From VGRW01 sp041498295 (GTDB taxonomy: Bacteria; Myxococcota_A; UBA9160; SZUA-336): 15,965 nt of DNA. A program made the translations under genes and the position numbers. Within the stretch, counting starts at the first letter, position 1. Each line of letters opens with the position of its first letter. Positions 1 to 6,776 of the stretch are shown in pieces. The notes beneath the pieces were generated by a model. The model did not search any database, had not been told where the DNA came from, and worked only from the letters and a program-made list of their open reading frames with translations. The stretch is from contig JBGQIB010000104.1 in assembly GCA_041498295.1 (NCBI GenBank), positions 1 to 15,965 of the forward strand, given 5' to 3'.

Positions 1-839
1 ACGAGCTCGACATCGCCGGGCAGTGACTGGCCGCGGTCGATCCGGTACGCGGCGAGCAGCGACGGCTCGCGGCCGACCGAGGCGAGCGCGGGCGACAGGC
101 GATCGAGACCCGGACCCAGCGCCACGCCCGCGACGCTGAGCGCGAGCGCGACGAACGCCGCCTCGGCCCGTCGCAGGCGCAGCGCGCCGAGCGCGCCGAA
201 GGCGCCCGCGAGCACGATCGGCCCGAAGCCGAAAAGAGGCAGCGAGCCGAGCGCGGCGAGTAGCAGCAACACGCCCGGCCAGCTCGGCGGATCCTTCGCC
301 GCGAGCGTGTGCCCGAACGCGTGGCCGTGGAGCCCGAAGCCGCGCAGCGCGGCCACTGCGGATGCGCCGACCGCCAGCGCGAGCGCGCCGCCGCCGAGCA
401 CGACCGCCGCCAGCGCGAGTGAGAAGAGCGCGCCCGGAAGACTCGTCGAGAGCGCCCGCAGCGCGAAGAGAAGCTCGAGAGGATCGCCCGAGATACGCGC
501 CGCTTCGAAGCGCACGCCCGGCGAGCCGGGCGCCAGCTCGACCGCCTTCTCGACCAGCTCGGGTCGGCCCTCCGCGCGCGCCGTCTCGAGCAGCGCCCAC
601 GCGAGGATCGGCAGCTCCTCGAAGCCGCGCTCGCGCAGCGCCAGAGCCGCCTTCTGCACTCGCTCGACCGGCGGCTGTGTCGCCGCCGTCTCGGGCTCGG
701 GAAGCGGGCCCGTCGGAATGACGAGCGGACCCGTGCGGCCCGGAGCGTCCGCCCCTGCGTGCACCGGACGGATGGGCGCAAGCGACAGCAACGCCAGCAG
801 AGCCAGCGCCGTCGAGCGTGTTCGCCAGATCGCGGGCAC
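1..839 (-). CDS. Signal-peptide membrane protein of unknown function, partial (3' end off window)
   Basis: I read this frame by hand. It opens at a GTG (837-839) behind a purine-rich AAGGGAGAGG stretch and stays open for 279 codons to the window edge. Residues 1-28 look like a Sec signal peptide: Arg-containing N-terminus, a Leu/Ala-rich core, then Pro-Val-His-Ala before Gly-Ala. A Pro-rich stretch (about 35-57) is followed by an Ala/Leu/Glu-rich helical part (about 58-130) that could be a TPR-like hairpin. Hydrophobic segments near 137-165, 188-220 and 227-242 suggest two to four membrane spans. It lies 53 bases downstream of murJ on the same strand, so co-transcription is likely. Deltaproteobacteria have similar proteins in which membrane helices precede TPR repeats, but the decisive C-terminal part is outside the window. 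I do not recognise a family. Confidence 0.6.
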   Translation of the reverse strand, partial: MPAIWRTRSTALALLALLSLAPIRPVHAGADAPGRTGPLVIPTGPLPEPETAATQPPVERVQKAALALRERGFEELPILAWALLETARAEGRPELVEKAVELAPGSPGVRFEAARISGDPLELLFALRALSTSLPGALFSLALAAVVLGGGALALAVGASAVAALRGFGLHGHAFGHTLAAKDPPSWPGVLLLLAALGSLPLFGFGPIVLAGAFGALGALRLRRAEAAFVALALSVAGVALGPGLDRLSPALASVGREPSLLAAYRIDRGQSLPGDVEL

Positions 840-892
840 GCCTCTCCCTTCTACGCAGTCGACCGAGTCACAGCCTCGATTCGGCCGGGCGA

Positions 893-2578
893 TCAGCTCG
901 CTGAAGGTCGGAGCCGGAGCGCGCGCCGCAGCACTCCGCGCACCAGCGCGAACTCCGCTGCGCCGAACATCCAGAGCCCGCCGAGATACACGAGCGCCGC
1001 GCCCGTGATCAACAGCACCAGACGCAGCGCGGCGCCGAGCGAAGCCTGCGACGGAACGAGCCGCGCGCCCGCGACCAGCACGGCGCACATGAGGCCCGTT
1101 GCCGCCATGAGTCGCGCGTATCCGGCGAAGTCGTGCGTGTGCACGTGCGCGCCGTGGCGCACACGCGAGAGCGCGATGACGTAGGCCGCGTTCGCCGCCG
1201 CGGCGAGCGAGGTCGCGAGCGCGACGCCGAGATAGCCGAAGTCGGCGATCACCATGCGGTGCTGCCACGCGAGCAGCCAATCCGGCAGCACGCCCGCGGG
1301 CAGCGGGCCGACGCAGGTGAGCGCCGCCGCGACGTTCACCGCGAGACTCACCACCGCCGCCTGCGCACCGGTGCTCGTGTCGTGGTGCGCGATGCACAGG
1401 TTCACCCAGATGCGCGCGAGTCCGATCGGCACCAGCCCGAGCGCATAGTAGAAAAGCGCGAGCCCGCAGCCGCGCACGGCCTCGGCGCCGAACGTCTGTG
1501 GGTTCCAGCCGAACAGCACGGACACGATCGGGTCGCGCAGCAGGACGAGGCCCGCGCTGCACGGCAGCGTGAGTGCCAGGACCAGCCCGATCGTCGACGC
1601 GAACGAGCGGTCGAGCCCGGCGCGGTCTTCGCCCGCGACCTGGCGCGCGAACATCGGCAGGCTCGAGGTCGCGAGCCCGAACACGAACACACCGAGCGGC
1701 AGCTCCAAGAGGCGCGTCGCGTAGTACATGTACGAGACCGGCCCATCGCCGAAGAAGCTCGCGATGGCGCGCGTGGTGATCGTGTTGAGCTGATACGCGG
1801 ACGCCCCCACGACCGACGGCAGGAGCATCACGAGCAGTCGTTGGATCGCCGGGTCGCGCGGCGCCCAGAGCAGCTTCGGCGCGAAGCCGCGCTCGCGCAG
1901 CGGCCCGAGCTGCGCGAGCACCTGCAAGACACCCGCGATCACCACGCCCCACGCGAGCGCGACGATCGGCGTCTCGAAGAACCAGAGTCCCGCGAAGACC
2001 GCGCCGATCTGACAAAGGTTCAGAAACACCGGCGCGATTGCGGGCCGGAAGAAGTGATTCATCACGTTCAGCGCGCCCATCGCCACCGCGACGAGCGTGA
2101 GACTCACGATGTACGGGAAGCAGAGGCGCAGGAGCTCGCCCGTGAGTGCGCGCTTCACCGGATCCGCGGAGTAGCCCGGCGCGAACGCGACCACCAGCGG
2201 GTCCGCGAACAGCATCCCGACGAGGCAGATCGCGAGGCCCGCGAGCAGCGCGAGCGTCCAGGTCGCATGAAACACGCGGCGCGCGTCTTCTTCGGAGCGC
2301 TGCAGCGCGCTGCTGAAGATCGGCACGAAGGCGAGCGTGAGCGAGCCCTCCCCCACCAGCCGCCGAAACAGGTTCGGAATCGTGAACGCGACGAAGAACG
2401 CGTCGCTCGCGGCGACGGGAAACGCGTACGCGATCAAGCTGTCGCGCAGCAGGCCGAGCACACGGCTCGCCATCGTGGCGACCGAGACCACGCCCGCGGA
2501 GCGCGACAGGCGCTGCACCGCGTCCGTTGACACCGCCGCCGCCCCGGGGTACTTACCGGCTCGCTCGGAGGTCTCCAT
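893..2578 (-). CDS. murJ: MurJ, lipid II flippase (MviN family)
   Basis: Polytopic inner-membrane protein of the MOP superfamily that moves lipid II to the periplasmic face for peptidoglycan synthesis. Family signatures lie near the N-terminus: SRVLGLLRD, then SDAFFVAF, then NLFRR, matching the conserved Arg and Asp residues of the MurJ central cavity. Hydrophobic helices cover the rest, consistent with about 14 spans; 561 aa is slightly longer than the usual 510-550. The start is uncertain. ATG at 2576-2578 gives the length used here; GTG at 2531-2533 or 2516-2518 would also keep the first helix intact and fit the usual short N-terminus. None has a convincing Shine-Dalgarno. An open frame continues back to 2692 inside rpsT, but that extension is antisense to a conserved gene and was not used. 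The identity is very secure; the start is not. Confidence 0.95.
   Translation of the reverse strand: METSERAGKYPGAAAVSTDAVQRLSRSAGVVSVATMASRVLGLLRDSLIAYAFPVAASDAFFVAFTIPNLFRRLVGEGSLTLAFVPIFSSALQRSEEDARRVFHATWTLALLAGLAICLVGMLFADPLVVAFAPGYSADPVKRALTGELLRLCFPYIVSLTLVAVAMGALNVMNHFFRPAIAPVFLNLCQIGAVFAGLWFFETPIVALAWGVVIAGVLQVLAQLGPLRERGFAPKLLWAPRDPAIQRLLVMLLPSVVGASAYQLNTITTRAIASFFGDGPVSYMYYATRLLELPLGVFVFGLATSSLPMFARQVAGEDRAGLDRSFASTIGLVLALTLPCSAGLVLLRDPIVSVLFGWNPQTFGAEAVRGCGLALFYYALGLVPIGLARIWVNLCIAHHDTSTGAQAAVVSLAVNVAAALTCVGPLPAGVLPDWLLAWQHRMVIADFGYLGVALATSLAAAANAAYVIALSRVRHGAHVHTHDFAGYARLMAATGLMCAVLVAGARLVPSQASLGAALRLVLLITGAALVYLGGLWMFGAAEFALVRGVLRRALRLRPSAS
2527..2555 (+). promoter_or_regulatory. 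Candidate sigma-70 promoter for rpsT
   Basis: A perfect -35 TTGACA (2527-2532) is followed by a 17-base spacer and TACTTA (2550-2555), which matches the -10 consensus only at its first two bases. Transcription would begin near 2562, just before the rpsT Shine-Dalgarno GGAGG (2567-2571), which sits 5 bases from the ATG. The perfect -35 and ideal spacing support it; the -10 is weak. It lies within the annotated 5' part of murJ on the opposite strand. Confidence 0.5.
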
Positions 2579-2831
2579 GGCTACCCACCGCTCGGCCAAG
2601 AAGCGCCACGTACAGTCGCTTCGGCGGCGCGCGCGCAACAACCTGGTCGAGAAGACCGTGCGCGGCGCGGTACGGAAGCTGCGCGACGCCAAGGTCGCGG
2701 GCTCGAAGGAGCTTCCGCAGCTCTTTCACGACGCCGAGCGCCTGCTGCGCAAGGCGGCGAGCAAGGGCGCAATGCACAAGCGCACCGTCTCGCGCACCGT
2801 CTCGCGGCTCGCGAAGCTCGCCGCGCGCTAG
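2577..2831 (+). CDS. rpsT: 30S ribosomal protein S20
   Basis: Small basic protein that binds 16S rRNA in 30S assembly. The 84 aa length is typical of S20 (about 85-90). The N-terminus MATHRSAKKRHVQSLRRRAR and the C-terminal stretch with Lys-Gly-Ala-Met-His-Lys followed by two Arg-Thr-Val-Ser-Arg blocks are classic for the family; the protein is all-helical and rich in Lys and Arg. The start is fixed by GGAGG at 2567-2571 with 5-base spacing. It is the only complete plus-strand gene in the window. It converges on holA, and a hairpin begins at its TAG stop. It is divergent from murJ, whose possible ATG overlaps its own start codon. S20 genes are often monocistronic and autoregulated, but no regulatory leader is evident because the predicted leader is only about 15 bases. 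Confidence 0.97.
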   Translation: MATHRSAKKRHVQSLRRRARNNLVEKTVRGAVRKLRDAKVAGSKELPQLFHDAERLLRKAASKGAMHKRTVSRTVSRLAKLAAR

Positions 2832-2850
2832 CCACGCGCCCACGCGTGGC
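2831..2850. terminator. Hairpin between converging rpsT and holA
   Basis: GCCACGCG (2831-2838) and CGCGTGGC (2843-2850) form a perfect 8-bp stem with a 4-base loop. It begins at the last base of the rpsT stop codon and lies 14 bases past the holA stop on the other strand. Because the genes converge, it could act on both transcripts. No T-tract follows on either strand, so intrinsic termination is plausible rather than certain. Confidence 0.6.
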
Positions 2851-2864
2851 GCCGACCGGTCGTG

Positions 2865-3851
2865 TCACGCGCACACGGCCAGCACGAGGCGCTCCAGCGC
2901 CATCCGCGGCCCGATCGGCACGCCGCCCTTGAGGGCGAGGTCCGTGCGTCGCACCGCGTCGAGGCAAGCCTTGAGCCGGCGTAGATCGAAGCGCCGCACC
3001 TGTTCGACCAGCTTCTGCGCCGCGAACGGGTGCACGCCCAGCTTGCGCTGAACTTCGGCGGGCTCGAGCGGCCGGAGCTCGCGGGCGCGGAGCAGCTTGC
3101 GGAAGTGGTTGGCGAGCGCGCCGATCAGCGCGAGCGGTGGCTGTCCCTGGTCGGAGAGCTCCGCCACCATGCGCAGCGCGTTCGCGAGCCGGCGTTCGCC
3201 AATCGCATCGCAGAGCTCGTAGACCGCGCGCGGTCGCATCTGGCCCACGAGCTCGGCCACGTCGTCGGCGGAGACTTCGCCGCGCTCGCCGACGAAGAGC
3301 GAGAGCTTCTCGACCTCGAGCGCGAGCCGATCGAGATTGGGTCCGACGAGCTCGAAGAGCGCGGTCGCGACGCCACTCGATGCGCGCATGCCCCGCTGCG
3401 CCATGCGCGCCTCGATCCAGCGGCGCACATCGCCGGGCCGACCGGGACCGGAGCAGTCGATCACCTGGCCGAGCTTCGCGACGCGCTTCACCCATCGCTG
3501 GCGCTTATCGACGCTCTCACCCTCGAGCACGAGACAAGTCGTCTCGAGCGGCGCTTCGAGATACTCGAGCAGCGCGCCGTCGAGAAATTTCTCGGCGCGC
3601 CTCTCGCCCGCCCCGCGCACGAGCACGAGGCGCGCGCGCGCCATGACCGGATGTGTGCGCGCGGCGGCGACGATCGCGAGCGGGTCGAAGCCTGCGGCCC
3701 CGAGATCGAAGCGGTCCTCGTTGAAATCGCGCGGCGCACCGGCGAGCACGCGCTCGCGCAGCTCGACGAGCGCGGCGTCGCGCAACGTCGCCTCGGGTCC
3801 CTCGATCAGGACGACCGGCGCAAACGCTTCAGAACTTTTGGAAGAGCTCAT
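2865..3851 (-). CDS. holA: DNA polymerase III delta subunit
   Basis: Clamp-loader subunit that opens the beta sliding clamp during replication. Its 328 aa is close to the usual 330-345. The N-terminal third has the HolA pattern: a Val-Leu-Ile-Glu-Gly strand with loss of the Walker A loop, as expected for delta, then Phe-Asn in the F-N-x-D-x-F region (about residues 43-48). The middle has the lid helices (Gly-Pro-Asn-Leu-Asp-Arg-Leu-Ala-Leu-Glu-Val-Glu-Lys-Leu, about 168-182). The C-terminal collar domain includes the Asn-His-Phe-Arg-Lys-Leu-Leu-Arg-Ala-Arg motif and the late Asp-Leu-Ala-Leu-Lys-Gly-Gly typical of the family. The start overlaps the 3' end of lptE by 23 bases, indicating a coupled lptE-holA operon. 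This arrangement, with rpsT next door, is common in Proteobacteria. The protein is acid/base rich with no membrane segment. Confidence 0.94.
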   Translation of the reverse strand: MSSSKSSEAFAPVVLIEGPEATLRDAALVELRERVLAGAPRDFNEDRFDLGAAGFDPLAIVAAARTHPVMARARLVLVRGAGERRAEKFLDGALLEYLEAPLETTCLVLEGESVDKRQRWVKRVAKLGQVIDCSGPGRPGDVRRWIEARMAQRGMRASSGVATALFELVGPNLDRLALEVEKLSLFVGERGEVSADDVAELVGQMRPRAVYELCDAIGERRLANALRMVAELSDQGQPPLALIGALANHFRKLLRARELRPLEPAEVQRKLGVHPFAAQKLVEQVRRFDLRRLKACLDAVRRTDLALKGGVPIGPRMALERLVLAVCA

Positions 3852-4356
3852 CGTGGACCCGCTCTGCGATCTCGCTCGAGACGCGCCGCAGCGCCTGTTC
3901 TTTGTTGCTCGCGTAAACCTGAGGGTCGGCGCTCGACAGAAACACCTCGCGCACCCGGAAGCGTGGATGCTGCCAGAGGACCTCGGTCGATTCCGCCCGT
4001 TTCACGTTGACGTCCAACACGACCTCGACGGCCTCCTCGAGCGCGAGCGCGCCCGACGAGTACGAGGTCGAGTGGACAGTCACGCTTTTGATCGCGCCGC
4101 GCATGACCAGGTCCCCGCTCGGGGTCTGCCCCTCGAGCCTCGGCTCGAGCCAACCGCGGCGGGCGAACTCTTCGTTCATCGCCTGGGCGATGAGCTGCTC
4201 GAGGCCCGGCTCGCGCGACTCGTTCTCGAACGCGAGGAGCTCGATCGTGTGCACGTCGGGGCCGAAGACGCCCTTGCCGCCGACGAAGTGATAGCCGCAG
4301 CCGGAGAGCGCGAGCGCGCCGACGACGAGCGCCGTGACGACCCGCACGTGACTCAT
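3829..4356 (-). CDS. lptE: LptE, LPS-assembly lipoprotein
   Basis: Outer-membrane lipoprotein that plugs the LptD barrel and helps deliver LPS to the cell surface. The N-terminus is a lipoprotein signal peptide: a short basic start, a hydrophobic core, and lipobox Leu-Ser-Gly-Cys with the acylated Cys at residue 20. Gly-Tyr-His-Phe follows at once, the hallmark of LptE/RlpB. Further family features are a strand around 'IELLAFENES', then the Glu-Pro-Gly-Leu-Glu helix. Length 175 aa is normal. The 3' end overlaps holA by 23 bases. leuS, the usual upstream partner, is absent; a zinc-ribbon signalling gene and its terminator precede it. A -10-like TACAAT lies 6 bases before the ATG and no Shine-Dalgarno is seen, so the mRNA may be leaderless. 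An outer membrane with LPS is implied for the organism. Confidence 0.9.
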   Translation of the reverse strand: MSHVRVVTALVVGALALSGCGYHFVGGKGVFGPDVHTIELLAFENESREPGLEQLIAQAMNEEFARRGWLEPRLEGQTPSGDLVMRGAIKSVTVHSTSYSSGALALEEAVEVVLDVNVKRAESTEVLWQHPRFRVREVFLSSADPQVYASNKEQALRRVSSEIAERVHDELFQKF

Positions 4357-4362
4357 GTCCGA

Positions 4363-4368
4363 ATTGTA
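4363..4368 (-). promoter_or_regulatory. Candidate -10 element (TACAAT) for lptE-holA
   Basis: TACAAT reads on the minus strand and matches TATAAT at five of six positions. Only six bases separate it from the lptE ATG, so transcription would start at or next to the A of the start codon. The -35 region (about 4386-4391) is poor. It stands out as an AT-rich hexamer in a GC-rich region, directly after the hairpin that closes the upstream cluster. Confidence 0.45.
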
Positions 4369-4410
4369 CTGCGCTCGGCTTCGACGACCAGGAGGGCCAT
4401 GCTGGCCGAC

Positions 4411-4439
4411 CCTGACCCTCGCGCCTCGCGCGGGTCAGG
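4411..4439 (-). terminator. Strong hairpin at the end of the 14-gene cluster
   Basis: CCTGACCC (4411-4418) pairs with GGGTCAGG (4432-4439). After one mismatch, CGCG (4420-4423) pairs with CGCG (4427-4430) around a 3-base loop, giving 8 plus 4 base pairs. The stop codon of the zinc-ribbon gene (4435-4437) lies within the first arm as read on the minus strand. No T-run follows, so it may be an atypical terminator or an mRNA 3'-end stabiliser. Confidence 0.6.
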
Positions 4440-5463
4440 CGCCTTTGAGGACGGCGGCGCGGCGCTCGAGCTCTTCGACCAGGAAGTCGCGCTCGGCGCG
4501 AACGGACGGGGCGACGCGCGAGTTGAAGTGCTGGCGCGCCTCGCCGAGCTCGCTCGCCATTTCCTTCGCCGCGCTGCCGCGGGCGGCAGCCGCCGCGAAC
4601 TTCTCCTGGTTGTAGAGGATCACGTCCGAGACCGCGATGCGCGCAAGGCGTTCGGCTGCGGCGATCGCTGGGTCACTCGACGGCACCATGGCCGCGGCCG
4701 GGCGAGCGGCCGGCGCCGGCGCTGCGAGCTTGGGCAACGGCCTCGGCGCTTCAGCCGCCGCGCTGGCTGCGGGCGCGCGCGTGGGCTTCGCGAGCCGCGC
4801 CGGTGCAGAGGGAACTTCATCGCTCGGCTTTGCGCCGATGCCGAGACGCCCGAGAATTTCCGTCAGCCCCGCGGGATAGTCGGCGGCTTCGAGCATCTCC
4901 TCCGCGTCGAAGCCCGGCGTGCCCGTCTGATCCGACGGGGTCGCGATGCGAATCAGCTTCACGGCGGCGAGCTCGGTCGCGCGCTGCGCGATCTCGGCGA
5001 CGCGCGAGCCGGACAGCGACGGCAGGTCGGCACCGAGGATGGCGAGCAGCGGCGGTGTGCGGAACATGCGCACGAGCGCCTCGGCGCCGTCGTCGACGAC
5101 GTCCGCCTCGATGCGCCACTTCGCGAGCAACTCAGTGACTGCCTTCACGTCGTCGGCGTCGAGCTCGGCGACGATCGCGCGCCCGAGCGGCGGGAGCGGC
5201 TTCGGCGCGGGCGGTGGAGGCGGAGGCGCGGCCGGCGGCGCAGGTCGCGGCTCGACCTTCGACGCTGGCGCAGGCGCCGACTTCGGCGGCGCACTCGTGA
5301 CCGGCGACGGTTTGGCTTCGGCCGGCGTCGGCGCAGCACCCTCGGGTGACTGCACGCGGAAGATCGTTTGACATTGGCTGCAACGGATTCGGGCGCCTTG
5401 CGGGCCGATCTTTTCCCGGGCGAGCCGGTACCTGGTCTGACACTGGGGTCAGGCGGCGATCAC
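4435..5463 (-). CDS. MJ0042-type zinc-ribbon / pseudo-receiver protein with in-frame TGA at the first zinc Cys
   Basis: Read from GTG 5461-5463, which has GAGGAG six bases upstream (5470-5475), the frame encodes 342 residues. Residues 5-37 match the MJ0042 zinc ribbon, normally C-x2-C...C-x2-C: here TGA at position 5, then C8, the conserved QTRYRL, and C28/C31 followed by QTIFRV. A Pro/Ala-rich linker covers about 40-93. Residues about 94-208 resemble a receiver domain (Asp-Asp-Gly-Ala-Glu-Ala-Leu; Leu-Pro-Ser-Leu-Ser-Gly) but the phospho-acceptor Asp is replaced by Gly in Ala-Ile-Leu-Gly. After a second linker, a helical tail (about 265-338, with VSDVILYNQEKF) is the type seen in related deltaproteobacterial zinc-ribbon proteins. 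If TGA stops translation, the product would be four residues; no Shine-Dalgarno marks a later start, and the next start-like codon in frame is GTG 5355. It could be a sequence error, a pseudogene or a recoded gene. Role unknown; signalling is an inference. Confidence 0.7.
5449..5451 (-). other. In-frame TGA replacing a conserved Cys codon
   Basis: This TGA is codon 5 of the zinc-ribbon gene, exactly where the family's first zinc-binding Cys (TGC or TGT) is expected. Pro-Gln-Cys-Gln-Thr-Arg-Tyr-Arg follows directly. One base separates TGA from TGC or TGT. TGA ends murJ, holA, nrdR and glyA in this window, so it is not generally reassigned. Confidence 0.85.
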
Positions 5464-5528
5464 GCGCGACTCCTCGGTACGCAAACGGAGGCAGCCGCAG
5501 GCACTATCGGTCTGACTTCTGACACGCT

Positions 5529-6743
5529 TTATGCGCTCGAGGCGAGCGCGTCGATCATCGCGCACAAGAAGACGTCGAGGTCGGCAGCGCTCGGTCGCGC
5601 CTGGGGTCGCTGCAACACCGTCAGGCCGGGAGCCGCGACTTTCTCGCCCGCACGCGCCAGCACGACCAGACACATGCGCGGCGCGATCGCGAGCATTCGG
5701 CCCGCGAAGCGGCGCCAGCCCAAGCCCTGGCGCGCGTCGAGCGGATCCTCGACGCCGCTGCCGAGGACGACCGCCGGAACCTCGCCGCGAATCACGTATT
5801 GCTTGAAGCGCGCGAGCGCGTCGGCCGGACTCTGAAAGATGTGGATGCGCATCGGCTTGTCGGCGAGACCGCCCTTGATGCGCTCGAGCAGCGGGAGATC
5901 GGCATCGATGCAGATCAACGACGGCGGCAGCTTTCTGGCTCGTGCGGGTGACTCGCGCGGCGGCGCCGCTTCCGTGCCTGCGTCCGAGCTCCCAAACGGC
6001 GTCGCCTGAACGACCGTCGCGTCCGGATCCGGCGCGTGGGGCCGGGGGCTGGCGGGCGTGAGATCGCGGCGCAGGCGGATCGGCGTGTCGTCGTCGGCGC
6101 GCTCGGGATGCAGCGAGAGCGCCTCGAGCTCGGGCGGCGGCTCTTCTTCGGGCGGCGGCTCGATGATCGGCGCGCTGTGGCTTGGCTCGGGCTCCGGCGC
6201 CGCTTCGGCGTCTGCGTCCTCCGCTTCGACCTCGAACGACTCGACCGGCTCCGGCTCGGGCGCTAGCTCGAACGAAGTCGCCAGCGCTTCACCGCTGGCG
6301 CGCCCTTCGGCGCTGCGCTCGGCGTTCTCGTCCTCGATGCGCGCGCCCTCGAGCACGAGAAATTCGGGAGACAGCGGGCTCGGCAGCAGGATGCCCTGGG
6401 GCCCGCGCCACTGAAGCGCGGGATCGTCGAGCGGCTCGAACGTGAAGTCGCCCTCGGACCAGTCGAAGATGCCGAGGATCGCCTGCACCGCTGCGTCCCA
6501 GAGCGTCGCGGCGGCGACATCGGAGTCACCACCCTCGCCGAGGCCGGCCTTCTTCAGGATCGCGTCGCGATCGAGCTCGCCGCTCTCGAGCGCGACGCGC
6601 ACGATGCCCCCGTCGCGCAACCCCAGCCACGCGACTCCGCCGTGCTCCGAGCAGATCTCGAGCGCGCCGGTCTTTCGCGACAGTGCGACGACCTGCAAGA
6701 GCTCAGGCAGACTCAAGTCAGACAGGTTTCCGGCGAGACTCAT
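5529..6743 (-). CDS. DUF4388 (PATAN) domain protein with C-terminal pseudo-receiver
   Basis: 404 aa. Residues 1 to about 125 match DUF4388: it opens MSLAGNLSDLSLPELLQVVA, followed by Lys-Thr-Gly-Ala-Leu-Glu-Ile and, near 92-104, the Phe-Asp-Trp-Ser-Glu-Gly-Asp-Phe-x-Phe segment. Such domains are typical of deltaproteobacterial regulatory proteins. Residues about 135-272 form a low-complexity linker rich in Glu, Pro and Ala, probably disordered. Residues about 274-402 look like a receiver fold: Leu-Ile-Cys-Ile-Asp-Ala-Asp for the acidic pocket, then Ala-Val-Val-Leu-Gly where the phospho-Asp would be, and Leu-Gln-Arg-Pro in place of the usual Lys-Pro. It is therefore probably not phosphorylated and works by protein contacts (inference). 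ATG 6741-6743 is 33 bases after the M17-N gene; no strong Shine-Dalgarno. The next gene also carries a pseudo-receiver with Leu-Gly at the Asp position. Exact function unknown. Confidence 0.85.
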   Translation of the reverse strand: MSLAGNLSDLSLPELLQVVALSRKTGALEICSEHGGVAWLGLRDGGIVRVALESGELDRDAILKKAGLGEGGDSDVAAATLWDAAVQAILGIFDWSEGDFTFEPLDDPALQWRGPQGILLPSPLSPEFLVLEGARIEDENAERSAEGRASGEALATSFELAPEPEPVESFEVEAEDADAEAAPEPEPSHSAPIIEPPPEEEPPPELEALSLHPERADDDTPIRLRRDLTPASPRPHAPDPDATVVQATPFGSSDAGTEAAPPRESPARARKLPPSLICIDADLPLLERIKGGLADKPMRIHIFQSPADALARFKQYVIRGEVPAVVLGSGVEDPLDARQGLGWRRFAGRMLAIAPRMCLVVLARAGEKVAAPGLTVLQRPQARPSAADLDVFLCAMIDALASSA

Positions 6744-6776
6744 CCCGAAGAGGCATCGGATTTGGCCGGCCTCTCC

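Noticed and set aside
1133..2530. 465-codon plus-strand open frame
   Set aside because: Antisense to murJ with Arg/His/Glu-rich low-complexity translation and no motif.
3337..5349. 2-kb open frame on the plus strand
   Set aside because: It runs antisense through holA, lptE and the zinc-ribbon gene. It is Arg/Ala-rich with no recognisable domain, typical of antisense shadow frames in GC-rich DNA.
5416..5428. Possible SECIS stem after the TGA
   Set aside because: Only four base pairs (CCGG/CCGG) with a five-base loop and mismatched flanks. The location is right, but the structure is too weak to claim.
5132..5443. Overlapping minus-strand frame opening near the zinc-ribbon gene
   Set aside because: It is out of register with the zinc ribbon and receiver-like domain, which show clear family patterns; it has no recognisable content.
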